From: Aquilaria yunnanensis
Taxonomy: Eukaryota; Streptophyta; Magnoliopsida; Malvales; Thymelaeaceae
Length of the DNA: 64,000 nucleotides
Direction: 5' to 3'
Assembly (NCBI GenBank): GCA_039654915.1
Contig: CM077594.1
Span: forward strand, 90,720,893 to 90,784,892
The notes below the pieces were generated by a model. The model was not told the DNA's origin and did not search any database. It was given only the letters and a program-made list of their open reading frames with translations. The first letter of the stretch is position 1. Each line of letters begins with the position of its first letter. Of this stretch, positions 22,913-37,120 are shown in pieces. The translations under genes and the position numbers were made by a program.

Positions 22913-24374
22913 ATGGTGCTTTTGAGCCTCATACTCTTCCCTCTTCTCCTCCTCCTACTTCGCTTCCTTGTGCGGCCTCGGCCCGTCCACATCCCGATCA
23001 AGAACCGCCACGTCTTCATTACCGGCGGCTCCAGCGGCATAGGACTAGCCCTAGCCCACCGTGCCGCTTCCGAGGGGGCCCGGGTCTCCATCCTGGCCCG
23101 CTCCATCAACAAGCTCGAGGAGGCTAGGAGTTCCATCGGGCTGGCCACCGGCGTCGACGTCACGATCTTCGCTGCCGATGTCCGCAATTTCGAAGCCGTC
23201 CAGAGGGCAGTGAGCGAAGCGGGTCCCGTTGATGTTCTGATCGTTAATCAAGGTGTCTTTGTGCCTCAAGAGCTGGAGAAGCAGGGACTGGAGGAAGTCA
23301 AGTTCATGATAGACGTCAATTTGATGGGGAGTTTCAACATGATTAAAGCAGCGTTGCCGCTGATGAAGGAGAGGAAGGATCATTCCCCGGCCTCTATCGC
23401 TCTAATGTCGTCTCAAGCGGGTCAGGTGTGTTGTTTCAGTGTTTGGAAATTGGAACTACTCCATTAATTCTCTACCTGCTGCTAGATTTGCTATTATTGT
23501 GCTTCTGTTAAAGCTTAGAAATGAAGTAATAGTATGAGCAAGTTGCTATGGGTTAATCTTTATGAAACATGGAATAGGTGGGTATCTATGGGTACACAGC
23601 TTATTCGGCAAGTAAGTTTGGCCTTCGGGGATTAGCAGAAGCGTTGCAGCAGGAGGTCATTGCTGATAACATTCATGTCTCTATCATATTCCCTCCAGAC
23701 ACTGAAACTCCTGGCCTAGAGCAAGGTTAGAAGTTGCTTTTATAATTTAACACTCTTGTAGCATAGAGTTGCTATTTGATGTCCAATTTCATCACTCTGC
23801 ATAAAAAAATTTGGAACATGTGATTTCTTTTAATCGTTTTGGGTTTATGTTTAGTGGGTTCTAACCCTCATTAGCTATCTAAGATGTGAAGGCTGAAAAT
23901 GCTGAGATACTCTTTTGAACTTTGTTTTATGCTGCCATCTTTTAGAATGATGGACTTTTGTCAAAATTTTGTTAATAGTTGCTCATGTGTTTGATATGCC
24001 AGAGCGCCACCATTTTGCAGACAGTTGCATTTATAAAGTACACTATTTGATGAAATGCAGAAAATCAGGTGAGACCAGAACTCACGAAGGTTATAGCAAG
24101 CTCCTCTGGTGCTGTGAAAGCTGATGAAGTTGCTAAGAAAGCTTTAGATGGAATCAAGTCAGGGAAATTTATTGTCCCCTGCAATCTTGAGGGGCACATG
24201 CTCTCCATAGCTACTGCTGGGCTATCTCCTCAAAGGTCATTCTTGATGTCATTCGTTGAGGTGGCTCTTGCTGGTTTGTTACGTTTTGCTGCTTTGTGTT
24301 TCCAGTGGAACTGGTACTCAAGAATAGAGAAGTGGCATAATCAGAAGAAAAGTAAGTGTGGAGCAAAGCTCTGA
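22913..24374 (+). CDS. TSC10: 3-ketodihydrosphinganine reductase (TSC10/KDSR)
   Basis: This ER enzyme reduces 3-ketodihydrosphinganine to dihydrosphinganine with NADPH, the second step of sphingolipid long-chain base synthesis. Three exons (22913-23425, 23578-23725, 24061-24374) join in frame to 324 residues, near the usual plant length (about 325). An N-terminal hydrophobic segment (about 2-20) anchors the protein. The SDR cofactor motif TGGSSGIG is at 37-44. SSQAGQ (about 166-171) supplies the catalytic serine region, and the YxxxK pair is in YSASK (Y180, K184). NNAG of classical SDRs is replaced by NQG. A C-terminal hydrophobic stretch (about 280-300) precedes a lysine-rich tail. Both introns are GT-AG. 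No lesion is seen. The next SDR downstream (25418-27440) belongs to a different SDR family and is not a tandem copy. Confidence 0.95.
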
Positions 24375-25417
24375 TCCAGTCCTCCTAATCTATGCCAAAT
24401 ATGCTCAGGAGTGATGTTCTGATGTTGACTTTCTGAATTACCAAAAATGAACTAGATAAGGGAATTAGATGGCATGGCTTTAACTTGTGTTAAGTTTACC
24501 TTTTATCCATAACTAAGTAGGTGCAATGGTCAAGGCTACTGCCTACTAGGTTGTATGTGCTGCTTGAGAAAAAGTGTGACAAAGCAGCTAAATATGAATT
24601 TCATCATGCAATACAGAAGTATAACATAGTTTTAAGTTGTAACACAGTCCCAGTAGTAATGCTTTGATTACCTAGGAGAGTCCTAAAACCAGAAAATCTG
24701 AACAAACAAGGAGAGTTTTTGCAAAAGAAGCAGTAAGGAAGCTAAAGCATAGTTGTCAATAAATATCTCTCTTTCATGGTCACTTGAAAATCATCCTGGT
24801 ATAGATGTTCAGTACTTTGGAGGCTTCCCTCCAGAGCATAGCACATATATGTTAAGAAGTATCTTGGCATGGTTACCTTGGCATGATCATTAGCAAGCTC
24901 CTTGATAATATATTTCTTTATCATTTCATTATCAGGGGCTTAAAAGTGTTGGGTGCGTCAGATCAATCCTCATTCTCCAGTTGGAAGCTGAAGCTGATTT
25001 TACCAGCTGAAAGCAGTCGTTTGGAGTTCACAAGCTTTGCGTGATGGAGCGGAATCTTTGATTAGTACAAATTTCAGAGATTCAGGATCCAACAGGCTTT
25101 TTGTCGTTCTACCACATGGACTAGCGATGGTTGCGCTCATATAATGACTTTTTGTTTTACCTGCTTCTTATTGTATTGATTTGAGTGCATTACTGTAATG
25201 TTCGAGACTATTTTTTAGCATACAAATAAAATATAAGCTATATATGCTATCACTTCTGATAACCTGCGTAGTGTAGTGCCTACCTAATATCCTTTCTTCA
25301 GGAGCTTTTTATATGTAGAAATGAATGTTGGGCACCATTTCTAGAAGCAAAAGGTTGAGCTTTGAAGTTTGTCTTCTTCTGGAGCATAGCAATCTGCGGG
25401 TGAGAGAGGTAGAGAAG
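24375..25417. other. 3' flank of TSC10 and spacer
   Basis: Probable 3' UTR and spacer. Only short open frames without recognisable domains are present. Confidence 0.45.
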
Positions 25418-27438
25418 ATGGCAAGTGGGGAGAAGTTTCCACCGCAAAAACAAGAGAAGCAACCTGGAAAAGGGTACGTGATGGAGCCTGTTCCTCGAGC
25501 CTACGAGTACGCTTCCTCTTCCCTCCAGGATCATAAGAACCGTCAATCAGTTTGCTCTATTATCATCGACCTAAAAATTATTAGGTTTATGCAATCAAGG
25601 GCCAAAGGGTTACCCCTTAAGTAAGGCAAAGACCAAGCTTTCAAAATAGTTGAAACATTTGGATTTTATAAGAAAGAGAAAAAATGAATATTAAAATGAT
25701 ATTTTAAAGGACAATATGATAAATAATATATTAAATATGGATATATTACAAAGATTTGGGATGGTTCTCTATGTTACAATCGATTTGATATGCAGTATAT
25801 ATAATTTTTTAGGAGAATTGTTCATAGATGTAGCACTCTCATGGTCTATTATTGTAAGAGAATGAACTCGCTTAATTATTGTATTGGATTTCATGCATGG
25901 AGGGCAAGGTGCCTTTGGTTACCTAAGGTGACCCCGTGATGAGGAGAGCTATATGCTACTGTTTTGCCCCAGAAGGAGCATCGGTGGCCTTCCCGTACAT
26001 TAAGTGCCGAGAGGAGGAGGACAAAGGCGACACTCTGCAAATGCTTTTTGAATTGACGAGGCCAAGACCCGGGACACGAAAGGGCCCGTTGCCATGGAGC
26101 GAGATATTGGATTTGATAAGTACTACTACAAAATGGTCTTTGATGAAGTTGTGGACAAAGATGAGCAAATTCATATCGTCGTCAATCACGCAGCTGAGCA
26201 TCACTTGCTCTCTTGATGATATCACCAAGTCACGCCTTAAGAGGTTCTTTAGAACTAACATTTTTTCGCTCAAATTCTTCATGTTCAGGTCTCGTAAGAA
26301 CAGTTGTAAATCTACGAACTTCTTCTCAAAAATGAAATCTATCATTTCCTCCCTTACGGAGATACTAATCAGCTGTACAACTAGATTAATCACAGCTTAT
26401 CCACATGCAGGCATGCTTTGAAGCATATGAATATAGTATTAAATATAACAATATACTGCTTACTGTGGATATGTGGTATACCAATTTTCTCAATATGTTA
26501 AAATACTACAGATATATTTGATATACCGTGTTTATTGTAAGTATATTATTTACTACTAATTTTTAAAGTGTTTTGGACAATTTATGATAGTGTACAATGC
26601 GGTACATTGCATTCTATGAGTTAGAATTTTTTTTATTTTACATTAATGTATTAGATACATATATATTATAAAATACCAAAATATAATTAATAGACTTATA
26701 TAACATGACAAAATAGAATTAATACATAACTCTTTTATTTTATTTTAATTTTCACCGTGTCAATATATATCGCAAAAAAAAAAGGATAAAAAAAAATAGT
26801 CTCTTATATCTTTGAATATTGCTTCAACTCTAAATTAGTTTTTTTTTACTAAATTAATATTTATTTTGTTCCATATATGCCTTTTTTTGTGTCTTCGTAT
26901 AAAAAATTATTTATTATATATATATATATATTTTTCATATCAGAAAAATTATGTTAAAAATAATTAGAATATATACAAAAAAGTGCAAAAAAAATATATA
27001 TTTGATATTTCTCTTCTTAAACTAATATTTTATTTTATTTTTTTAAAAAAATAATAATAATATGTAGTACGGTATACTTGGCGAAAACTGTATTGAAGAT
27101 CTTTCAAAGAGAGAGGGTTGTCTTATGAACACAACATCACAGTTAATGCTTACAGTGGCAGTCCTGTGGTGCTAGGCTGTTTCACCACGAAGAGCGCTAT
27201 TGTGGCCCCATGTCCTGTGTGGGCACCTCTGCCGCCAGCCCCAGTGCCTAGGGATATGATCAAGGATTTGGGCAGTGATACGCCGCTGCCTTATGTGTTG
27301 TTGGCGTCCAGTGAAAGCTCCTCCTACTTCACCGAACAGATTCTCCACCCAAATGGTTTGTACTTTGTGTTGCCCCTCTTGATATTACCTTTCCCTGAGC
27401 TTTTGCTGCTTATTCTGGACTTGGTGATAAATGGCTGA
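25418..27438 (+). pseudogene. Decayed seed-type aldehyde reductase/glucose-ribitol dehydrogenase-like SDR
   Basis: The intact family (NADPH-dependent aldehyde reductase 1 type, about 290 residues, seed- and stress-expressed) can be traced in pieces. Exon 1 starts at ATG 25418 with MASGEKFPPQKQEKQPGKG. The cofactor-binding exon (from about 25906) reads GKVPLVT, then a TAA at 25924-25926 where TGG should begin the TGGDSGIG motif, then GDPVMRRAICYCFAPEGASV. FRTNIF is recognisable near 26250. The C-terminal part from about 27139 reads VNAYSGSPVVLGCFTTKSAI, then jumps with internal deletions to APLPPAP and finally SSSYFTEQILHPNG. The catalytic tyrosine is altered (GCFTTK instead of DYTATK), and several frames are needed. 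It cannot make the normal enzyme. Confidence 0.88.
26430..27100. repeat. AT-rich stretch inside the SDR pseudogene
   Basis: About 670 bases of AT-rich, TA-repeat-containing DNA separate the middle and 3' parts of the pseudogene. Words such as CGGTATACTTGGC near 27070 resemble CGGTATACTTAGC near 20800, which hints at a shared dispersed repeat. Could be intron, insertion or both. Confidence 0.4.
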
Positions 27439-27890
27439 AACTGGCTTGCTTGTCTCACAACCTTTCTCGGCTCGATTTGCTTTGTCTATTGTTTGCCTAT
27501 CTTATAAGGCATTTTTCAGTTATGTAAAATAGAGTCGGAGGTGAAGAAGACAAATGCTTTTATATCAACAACAAAAGAATCATGTTCCTTGTTTGTTGTA
27601 TTTTTTTTTCACTATTTCAAATTTAACCTTCTAAATTATATAATTCATTTGAAGTCTTAACATAAACTCGCACCTACATATAATATGATTAAATGATCAG
27701 AAAATATATTATTTAGTAGAAAAGATGAAAACCCTCTACATGCAACTCTCAAAGCTTTCTCGATTAGGAGATCTGCTGCATTAATTGTGGTTGTAACATG
27801 TGAATACAGATTAAGAAGATTTGCCTCTAGTTGGAAAGGGGACCATACAAAAAAAATAGTACTACTATCTTAGGGAAAGGGCAAAGCTTA

Positions 27891-27940
27891 TGGGCCTAAG
27901 ACAGAGGACAAGTTTCTTCTTGGGCCACTGTAGGCCCGAA
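27891..27940 (+). promoter_or_regulatory. Clustered TGGGCC/GGCCC motifs upstream of RH58
   Basis: TGGGCCTAAG (27891), TGGGCCACTG (27921) and TAGGCCCGAA (27931) lie 80-130 bases upstream of the start codon. Site II-type repeats like these are typical of promoters of nuclear genes for organelle proteins. Function is inferred from motif spacing. Confidence 0.5.
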
Positions 27941-28021
27941 GTCGTTTAACGGTTTGGTTTATCGTCTACAGCGTTCCATTGCATCCTTCCTCGCTTCGTC
28001 TGCATCTGCCCCGCCACCGGA

Positions 28022-31000
28022 ATGGCTTCCTTTGCAGCTACTCAGTTTCCCCCTTTAAGTCAAATAGCTATCGTCAAGAATCGACCACCTCGTTTTTCCT
28101 TTCGGTTGAAAAACCGTTGCAATTTTGATATCCCTCCTTCACTAAACTCCATGAACAAATCGTTTCGCTTGGATGCGACCATCAACTCTTCGCCATTAAC
28201 AGAGCAGCCTGAGACCGCCGGCAGCGGGGAAGCTTTGAATCTGCGTGAACTCTGCCAAAGTCACGTTCCGGATCACGTCCTCCGCAGGCAAGTTTCCCGT
28301 TCAATTTCCAGTTGGATATGCTCAAAATTTAGGAGAAATATTTGAGGTGAGTGGTTATGTTTTGAAGGGCGGAAGAGATGGGTTTTATGATGCCAACTGA
28401 GATACAGAAGGAGGCTCTCCCCATCCTATTCACTGGACGTGATTGCATTCTTCACGCTCAGGTCAATTTCTCACCATCAACTGTCTCGTATTCTCTATCA
28501 GTATTAGTTTCTCTAGTTGGCTGCTTTGGATTGGATGTTGTGGTCTACTCTGTCAAGCAAGACAAGTTGAGCATATGAGGGGCACATTTGGTTTCTCAAC
28601 TGAAGAGGATCATGTAATGCTTATCCTCCAACATTAGAAGAGGAATGAGAAAAAGAAAAAAGAAAAAAGAAAAAAATGCATATGCTAATTAGTTATCAAT
28701 GACTTTTTGGTGCTCTAGACAGGTTCCGGGAAGACACTGACCTACTTACTGTTGATATATTCGGTTATAAAACCGGGCCGGTCTGCAGTGCAAGCGTTGA
28801 TTGTGGTGCCTACACGCGAACTTGGCATTCAGGTATGGTGCTATCTGAGATCATTTTGATTGGACATTTCCTGATAGGGCATTAGCTAGACTAAATTGAC
28901 TATAAAGGGACATTTTTATGATGAAGGTTACAAAAGTGGCCAGAATGTTAGCTGCTAAGCCTATAGAACCTGAAGTTGAGCAGAAATCATGCACTGTTAT
29001 GGCCCTTTTAGATGGAGGAACGTTGAGGAGACATAAGAGTTGGCTAAAGGTGATGTATATTTATGTTTCTCTGTTATGCTATGAGCAGACTCCCTAGGTT
29101 TCTTTTATGAAATAAAAACATATAAAACTGGGAAGTGCGTCTTCTTTTTGTAACTCTTAAATGCTTTATATTCCAGGCAGATCCTCCAAAGGTAGTGGTA
29201 GCAACAGTAGGATGTTTATGCCATATGCTTGAGAAGCAAATATTTAAGCTTGATGCTCTTCAGGTTTTGGTTATTGATGAGGTAAGACCTACATGCTATT
29301 CGGATATTTCACGTCTTTCCTTAGTTCATTTTTTTATGGAGACTGTATTGGGAATCTTTTGCATTTAGTCGGCTTAGTATCGTAGGCACAATATTTTCGG
29401 TTGTTACAGAAAGATTGCGCAACTTTCAATGTGCTTCTTGATGTTTTTGTGTGCTTCCAAATCCTAGCCTACTTTATTCCTAAGACCCTATTCGTTTTAC
29501 ATTAAGTTTGTTTAATCCAAAATGACTTATTTTGATTTTTATGGATTTTTGGTTGGAACCAATACCATTTGGAAGTTTTCACTATATAGATACAATAATT
29601 CATTGAATGATATTTGCTTATAGTATAATTAAAATTCTATTAATTTTCTTTTTTTAGGCAGTAAGTAAGAAATTTATAAAACTTAAGTAAATTAGAAAAA
29701 TATTATTCCATGGATTATTGTATCTACTTAGTATTAGTTTTCAAATGGTATTGGTTTCAGGCAAAAAATTTGTGAAAATAAAAACAAGTCATTTTGGATT
29801 AATCCAATTTAATGTAAAATGAATTGGGTTTAATACTTTCCAGCTTCTAAATTTGGAAGCCTTTTTTTCAGATGTTGTATCTGAAGTAATTACAATATTG
29901 ATTTCACTGTCCAGGTTGATTTTATATTCAACTCTTCAAGACAAGTCAATTCTCTCCGGAAGCTTTTGACTATTTATTCATCTTGTAACAATCGTCAGAC
30001 AGTGTTTGCCAGTGCTTCCATTCCACAGCATAGGCGATTCATGCATGACTGTATGCAACAAAAGTGGACAAAGGTTTGTTACTATTTTTTTTTTTGCCAT
30101 ATTCAAATGTTTGCTTTCTTCATTGCATGAATGACTACATTCTCCTTTGGGTTTTATTTGCAGAGGGATGTGGTTCATGTTCATGTCAATGCAATCAGCC
30201 CCATGCCATCATGCCTGCTTCATAGATTTGTGGTCGCTTCCCCAAACACCCCCCCCTCCCCCTCTGTTGTTTTCATAAATTGCCTCTTTACTATTTACGC
30301 ATCTATCAAATACTATTTCAATTCATTATGCCATTTGCAATAGCCTTGTGGAGATTGTTTTAGAGCTTGAACATGTTTTTGCTGACAGATAAGTAATGGG
30401 AAGGGAAAGGAACAAGTGTTGCTAGCTCTATTACAGTCTGACGTGCCTGAATCTGGCATTATTTTTGTTGCTGGGCAGGTTGCTGCATCTTTCTCTTTTG
30501 CTGTCAGTCAGTTTTGTTGATGATGCCCCTGTTAGACTTATTATGTTACAAAATGGCATGTGTGAATTATATTATGCTGCTTACTTGGAGAAGCTTTTCT
30601 TGAAATTTGCACAGAGTTGTCCTCTAATACAGTCATCAGTATTACTGGTAGTTTGTCTTCTTGATTCATACTTTCTTCTGCATATTGATAATATTTCTCA
30701 AGGAAAAGAACTCTGTTCTCATGTGTTTCAGCCACATCCAGAAAAGATATATAACCACATAGTTTTGGACTCCTGTATCTGCATTAGTTTCACTGTTAAT
30801 ACATACTAGACTGTTTAGAAAGCTGTAGCTGGTTGTTACAATTTTGATTAAAATGTGCACATCGGGTTTAAGTGAAAAGAATGACTTTTTTATTTCTTTT
30901 TATTAGTTTCCTCAATGGATGTAATTAATTTATTACCTCTACCTGCAGTCTGAAAGGTCAAAAAAGGCTGGAAAGCCCCCTTCGACAACGTTTTTGCTTG

Positions 31001-31894
31001 AGTTCTTGAAGTCATCATATGAGGGCTCATTAGAGATCCTGCTTTTGGAGGAGGACATGAATTTCAATTCACGAGCAGCTTCTCTGCTAGTAAGTCTTTG
31101 CTATATTTCTAATGTCTTTGATAGTGTTGACATTTGTTGGCTCTTGGCAAAACAAACCATTTACTGTTAGGGTTTGTAATTCACGTTTTCAATCAGGAGT
31201 AGGTGGCATCTTTGAAACTTCGCACAAACATGTACTGTATGTCAACTAGTTGATCACGGAACATGTTGGTTTGAGTAGAATGGAGGGACATGATTGTTGA
31301 CCACACGTGTAGTTATGAGCAAAGCTTTACTTCAGTAATTGATTTTCATAAGAACATGGATCATTTTCAGAGGACTGCTTTTAGCTATTAGTTGACAATT
31401 TCCCTCTTTCATTGGACCATATAAATGCTCTGAGAAACATAAAAGGTTTCCATGCTCACAGTTCTTAGCTCATTCTAGTTGAAGTTTCAGGATTTTCTTC
31501 TGACAAATATAGACAAGCCTTTTGCCTTTCTTTATAGCTTGGTAGACTTTTTTAACTCCCATATTCTGCATTACCCTGCTCAAGAAGTCACCAAGATTAA
31601 TTGCCTTTCAAAATCCAGGAGGTGAAACAAAAAAGAGGCTTTCTGCTTGTGGCTACTGATATTGCAGCAAGGGGGATTGACCTTCCTAGGACAACTCATA
31701 TATACAACTATGATCTGCCAAAAACGGCTATTGACTATTTACACAGGGCAGGAAGAACAGGTAGGAATCCATTTTCGGACAAGAATTGTTTTGTGACAAA
31801 TATCATATTGTCAGAGGAGAGGTTTGTTTTGGAGAGATATGAGAACGAACTATTGTTTAACTGTGAAGAGCTTATTATGGAATCTGAAAATTAA
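28022..31894 (+). CDS. RH58: DEAD-box ATP-dependent RNA helicase 58, plastid-targeted
   Basis: Ten exons join in frame to 478 residues, matching plant RH58 (about 470): 28022-28287, 28368-28461, 28719-28832, 28927-29049, 29177-29281, 29915-30073, 30164-30232, 30389-30478, 30949-31089, 31619-31894. The Ser/Arg/Pro-rich N-terminus looks like a chloroplast transit peptide. Helicase motifs: Q-motif region [10 protein letters not shown], motif I TGSGKT (121-126), Ia PTREL (151-155), II DEVD (233-236) instead of DEAD, III SAS (267-269) instead of [12 protein letters not shown] (399-406), [10 protein letters not shown] (429-436). As I recall, DEVD and SAS are family features, not damage. Intron 1 uses a GC donor (AG|GCAAGT); no GT donor keeps the frame. 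Intron 5 contains a MITE. The role is probably plastid RNA remodelling; the exact substrate is unknown. The gene converges on APL1, 345 bases away. Confidence 0.93.
29481..29833. mobile_element. Tourist-like MITE in an RH58 intron
   Basis: The element at 29484-29830 is flanked by TAA on both sides, the PIF/Harbinger target duplication. Inverted tips are GACCCTATTCGTTTTACATT and AACCCAATTCATTTTACATT, and the arms pair for about 150 bases. It lies wholly in intron 5 and disturbs no splice site. A relative lies at 22135-22472. Confidence 0.85.
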
Positions 31895-32239
31895 ATCAGT
31901 TTTGACAAAACTAGTTGTGTTAGGTCCCTTCCTGCCTACCACGGAACCTAGGTTTGAAGCCCAGTATATAATCATTTTCTTCTTGGCATTTCTTTTTGGA
32001 CATGAGCACATGCAAGTCAACATGCATGTTCGTTCAAATTAACTGTGAAGTTTCATTTAAAAATTTGTCTCTTCCCTCTAGAGCCATGCAGTTAACTGAA
32101 ATACATGATTGAGGATGTTCATTGCTCCACTGCTTCCAGCAGTACTGGTGATTATAATGTTTGATGTGGTTTGTATTCATTTTACTGTAGTTTTATTCTT
32201 GAGCCACCTTCACTGAAATATGCAGAATGATTTCTTTTA

Positions 32240-35363
<3,124 letters not shown>

Positions 35364-37120
35364 TTGCTGGTAAAATTTGGAACCAAATTAATGAAAAATG
35401 TAGTTATAGGACTTGGGAGAGGAGAAGTGTGATGGGCAAATGGAATTCAGGTTTAGCCACGTTATCCAGAGGCAATTGCATCCACCAACCAATTTGTAAT
35501 GTTTTTGTGGACTATGGGGCTCTCAAGAAAAATTATCTAATTATCATAACGTCCTTTCTTTTTGTAAATAATTACGAATCGAGGAATATTCTATAGGGTG
35601 TGCCTTGGCCAAGATTTTTAATGGAGAGTAAGGACAACTAATTCTCTTGTGTTGGGTCGAAACTTTGCAGGGCCAAAAGCAGAAGTTTGATGCATGACTC
35701 ATTTGCAAGCATCCTGGGTAACAAATTGCTCCAATTCTACGGTTCCTATATGTCTTTCGGATCCTCATCTCAAAATCATCTCATTTTAGATGTCATTTCA
35801 CTAACTCTTAATTTTAGTCAGGGTGAGAAATAGTACATTGATTTTGTTTTTAACCTTAAGACTCTGTTTTTTAATTTAAAAATCCATTATTTTCCATTTA
35901 TTGGTTTGCTACCTAAAAAAAGCTAGAAATTAATTTTTTTATAAACATATCTAACTTTAAAAATAAAATTTAATAAAAAAGACTTAAATTTTCATAAAAT
36001 ATTTCTGGGCTTCTTAAATTGTAGAGTCTAATTGATATACAAATTAAGTTAAAAATTAATAGAATCAGGAATAATGCGTTAAATAGCTCATTATTTAATA
36101 ACACTCAGTTTATTTTAGGTTAATGTAAACACATTATTGCTTTATTGGGTCATGGGCGTGACCTGTTTTCAAACCATTTCATGAATTGCCCTTGAAATTA
36201 CAATTACATCAGCCCTAGTGAAGTATTCCACCCCCAGCCCCAACCGCATTGCCTCATCCCTTAGCCCCATTCACTCTTGTCGTCTCCGTTTCCCACCCTA
36301 CCACTATGTTACCAAATTCATCTCGGCCTGATGGGCCACCACTTTTGACAAATGTCCTTAACATCATCGGCAATGTCCCCTCCTTCCTCGACAAGGCCTA
36401 CCTTCATTAGGATAAAATGGTGGGAAGCCTATTAGAGGGGCAAACATATCACATGATTTGTGGACGTCCCAATAAGACCTGTTCCCACCCAACCTACTAG
36501 TGACCCTTTCATGGATAGTGGAATGTGCAATTAGTGTATACAATGTGGTTGAGCAACAGTAAATCTAGTTGGTTGGCAATGGGGTGGGGAGGAAGGGTTG
36601 AGGGAGTGGGCAAGGTTAAAGGACAAGGGTGAAGTAGGTGGAGCTGAAGGTAGAAGACCTAATTAGGAGCTGATCTAAACTAATTGTAACTTTAAGGGTC
36701 ATTCAGAAATATGTCGTTTTTGCATATAATTATATTATTATATTATGACATCAAATAAGAAGAAAAAAAAGAGAAAAAAAAATCTAATAACAAATAGTAA
36801 CACTATGCCATAAATGAAATCAAATGGAGTGAAAAAAAAAAAAAGAAAAAAAAACTAATTTTTGATTACGGAAGGCTAAACACGCTGACCGACTCCGTAA
36901 CATAAGCCCATTCTTGCTTTCAAAAGGAAATTTGCATTACATTCCAGGCCAACGGCTATAAGCTCCAATTTCTTTATTTTTGAAAAGAAAGCCCTCCCAC
37001 AGCTTTTCCCTCTCCTTTCAAAAATTTCACTCTTTCACAATTCTCAGTTCTCACTTCCTCCTCAATCGAACCGTAAATCCCCAGTCTTTGAGGAAGGAGA
37101 CAGAGATCCGATTCTCCCAT
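35364..37120. other. Shared upstream region of APL1 and the NPK1-type MAPKKK
   Basis: The two genes point away from each other across 1.76 kb. There is no coding region in between. The middle (about 35800-36900) is AT-rich and includes poly-A runs near 36760-36850. The MAPKKK leader is CT-rich from about 36980. Confidence 0.5.
36948..36960 (+). promoter_or_regulatory. MSA-like mitotic element overlapping a TATA-like motif
   Basis: GCCAACGGCTA at 36948-36958 matches the mitosis-specific activator consensus (YCYAACGGYYA) at 10 of 11 positions, including the AACGG core bound by three-repeat MYB proteins. TATAAG overlaps its end. It lies about 165 bases upstream of the start codon. A role in G2/M expression is inferred from the motif and from the known function of the NPK1 family. 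Confidence 0.45.

Noticed and set aside
22753..23187. 144-codon minus-strand open frame opposite TSC10
   Set aside because: Shadow of the GC-rich first exon of TSC10; the plus-strand frame has clear SDR motifs.
25936..26421. 161-codon plus-strand open frame and its 145-codon minus-strand shadow
   Set aside because: Only its first part matches the aldehyde reductase family, and it lies between broken pieces; treated as part of the pseudogene.
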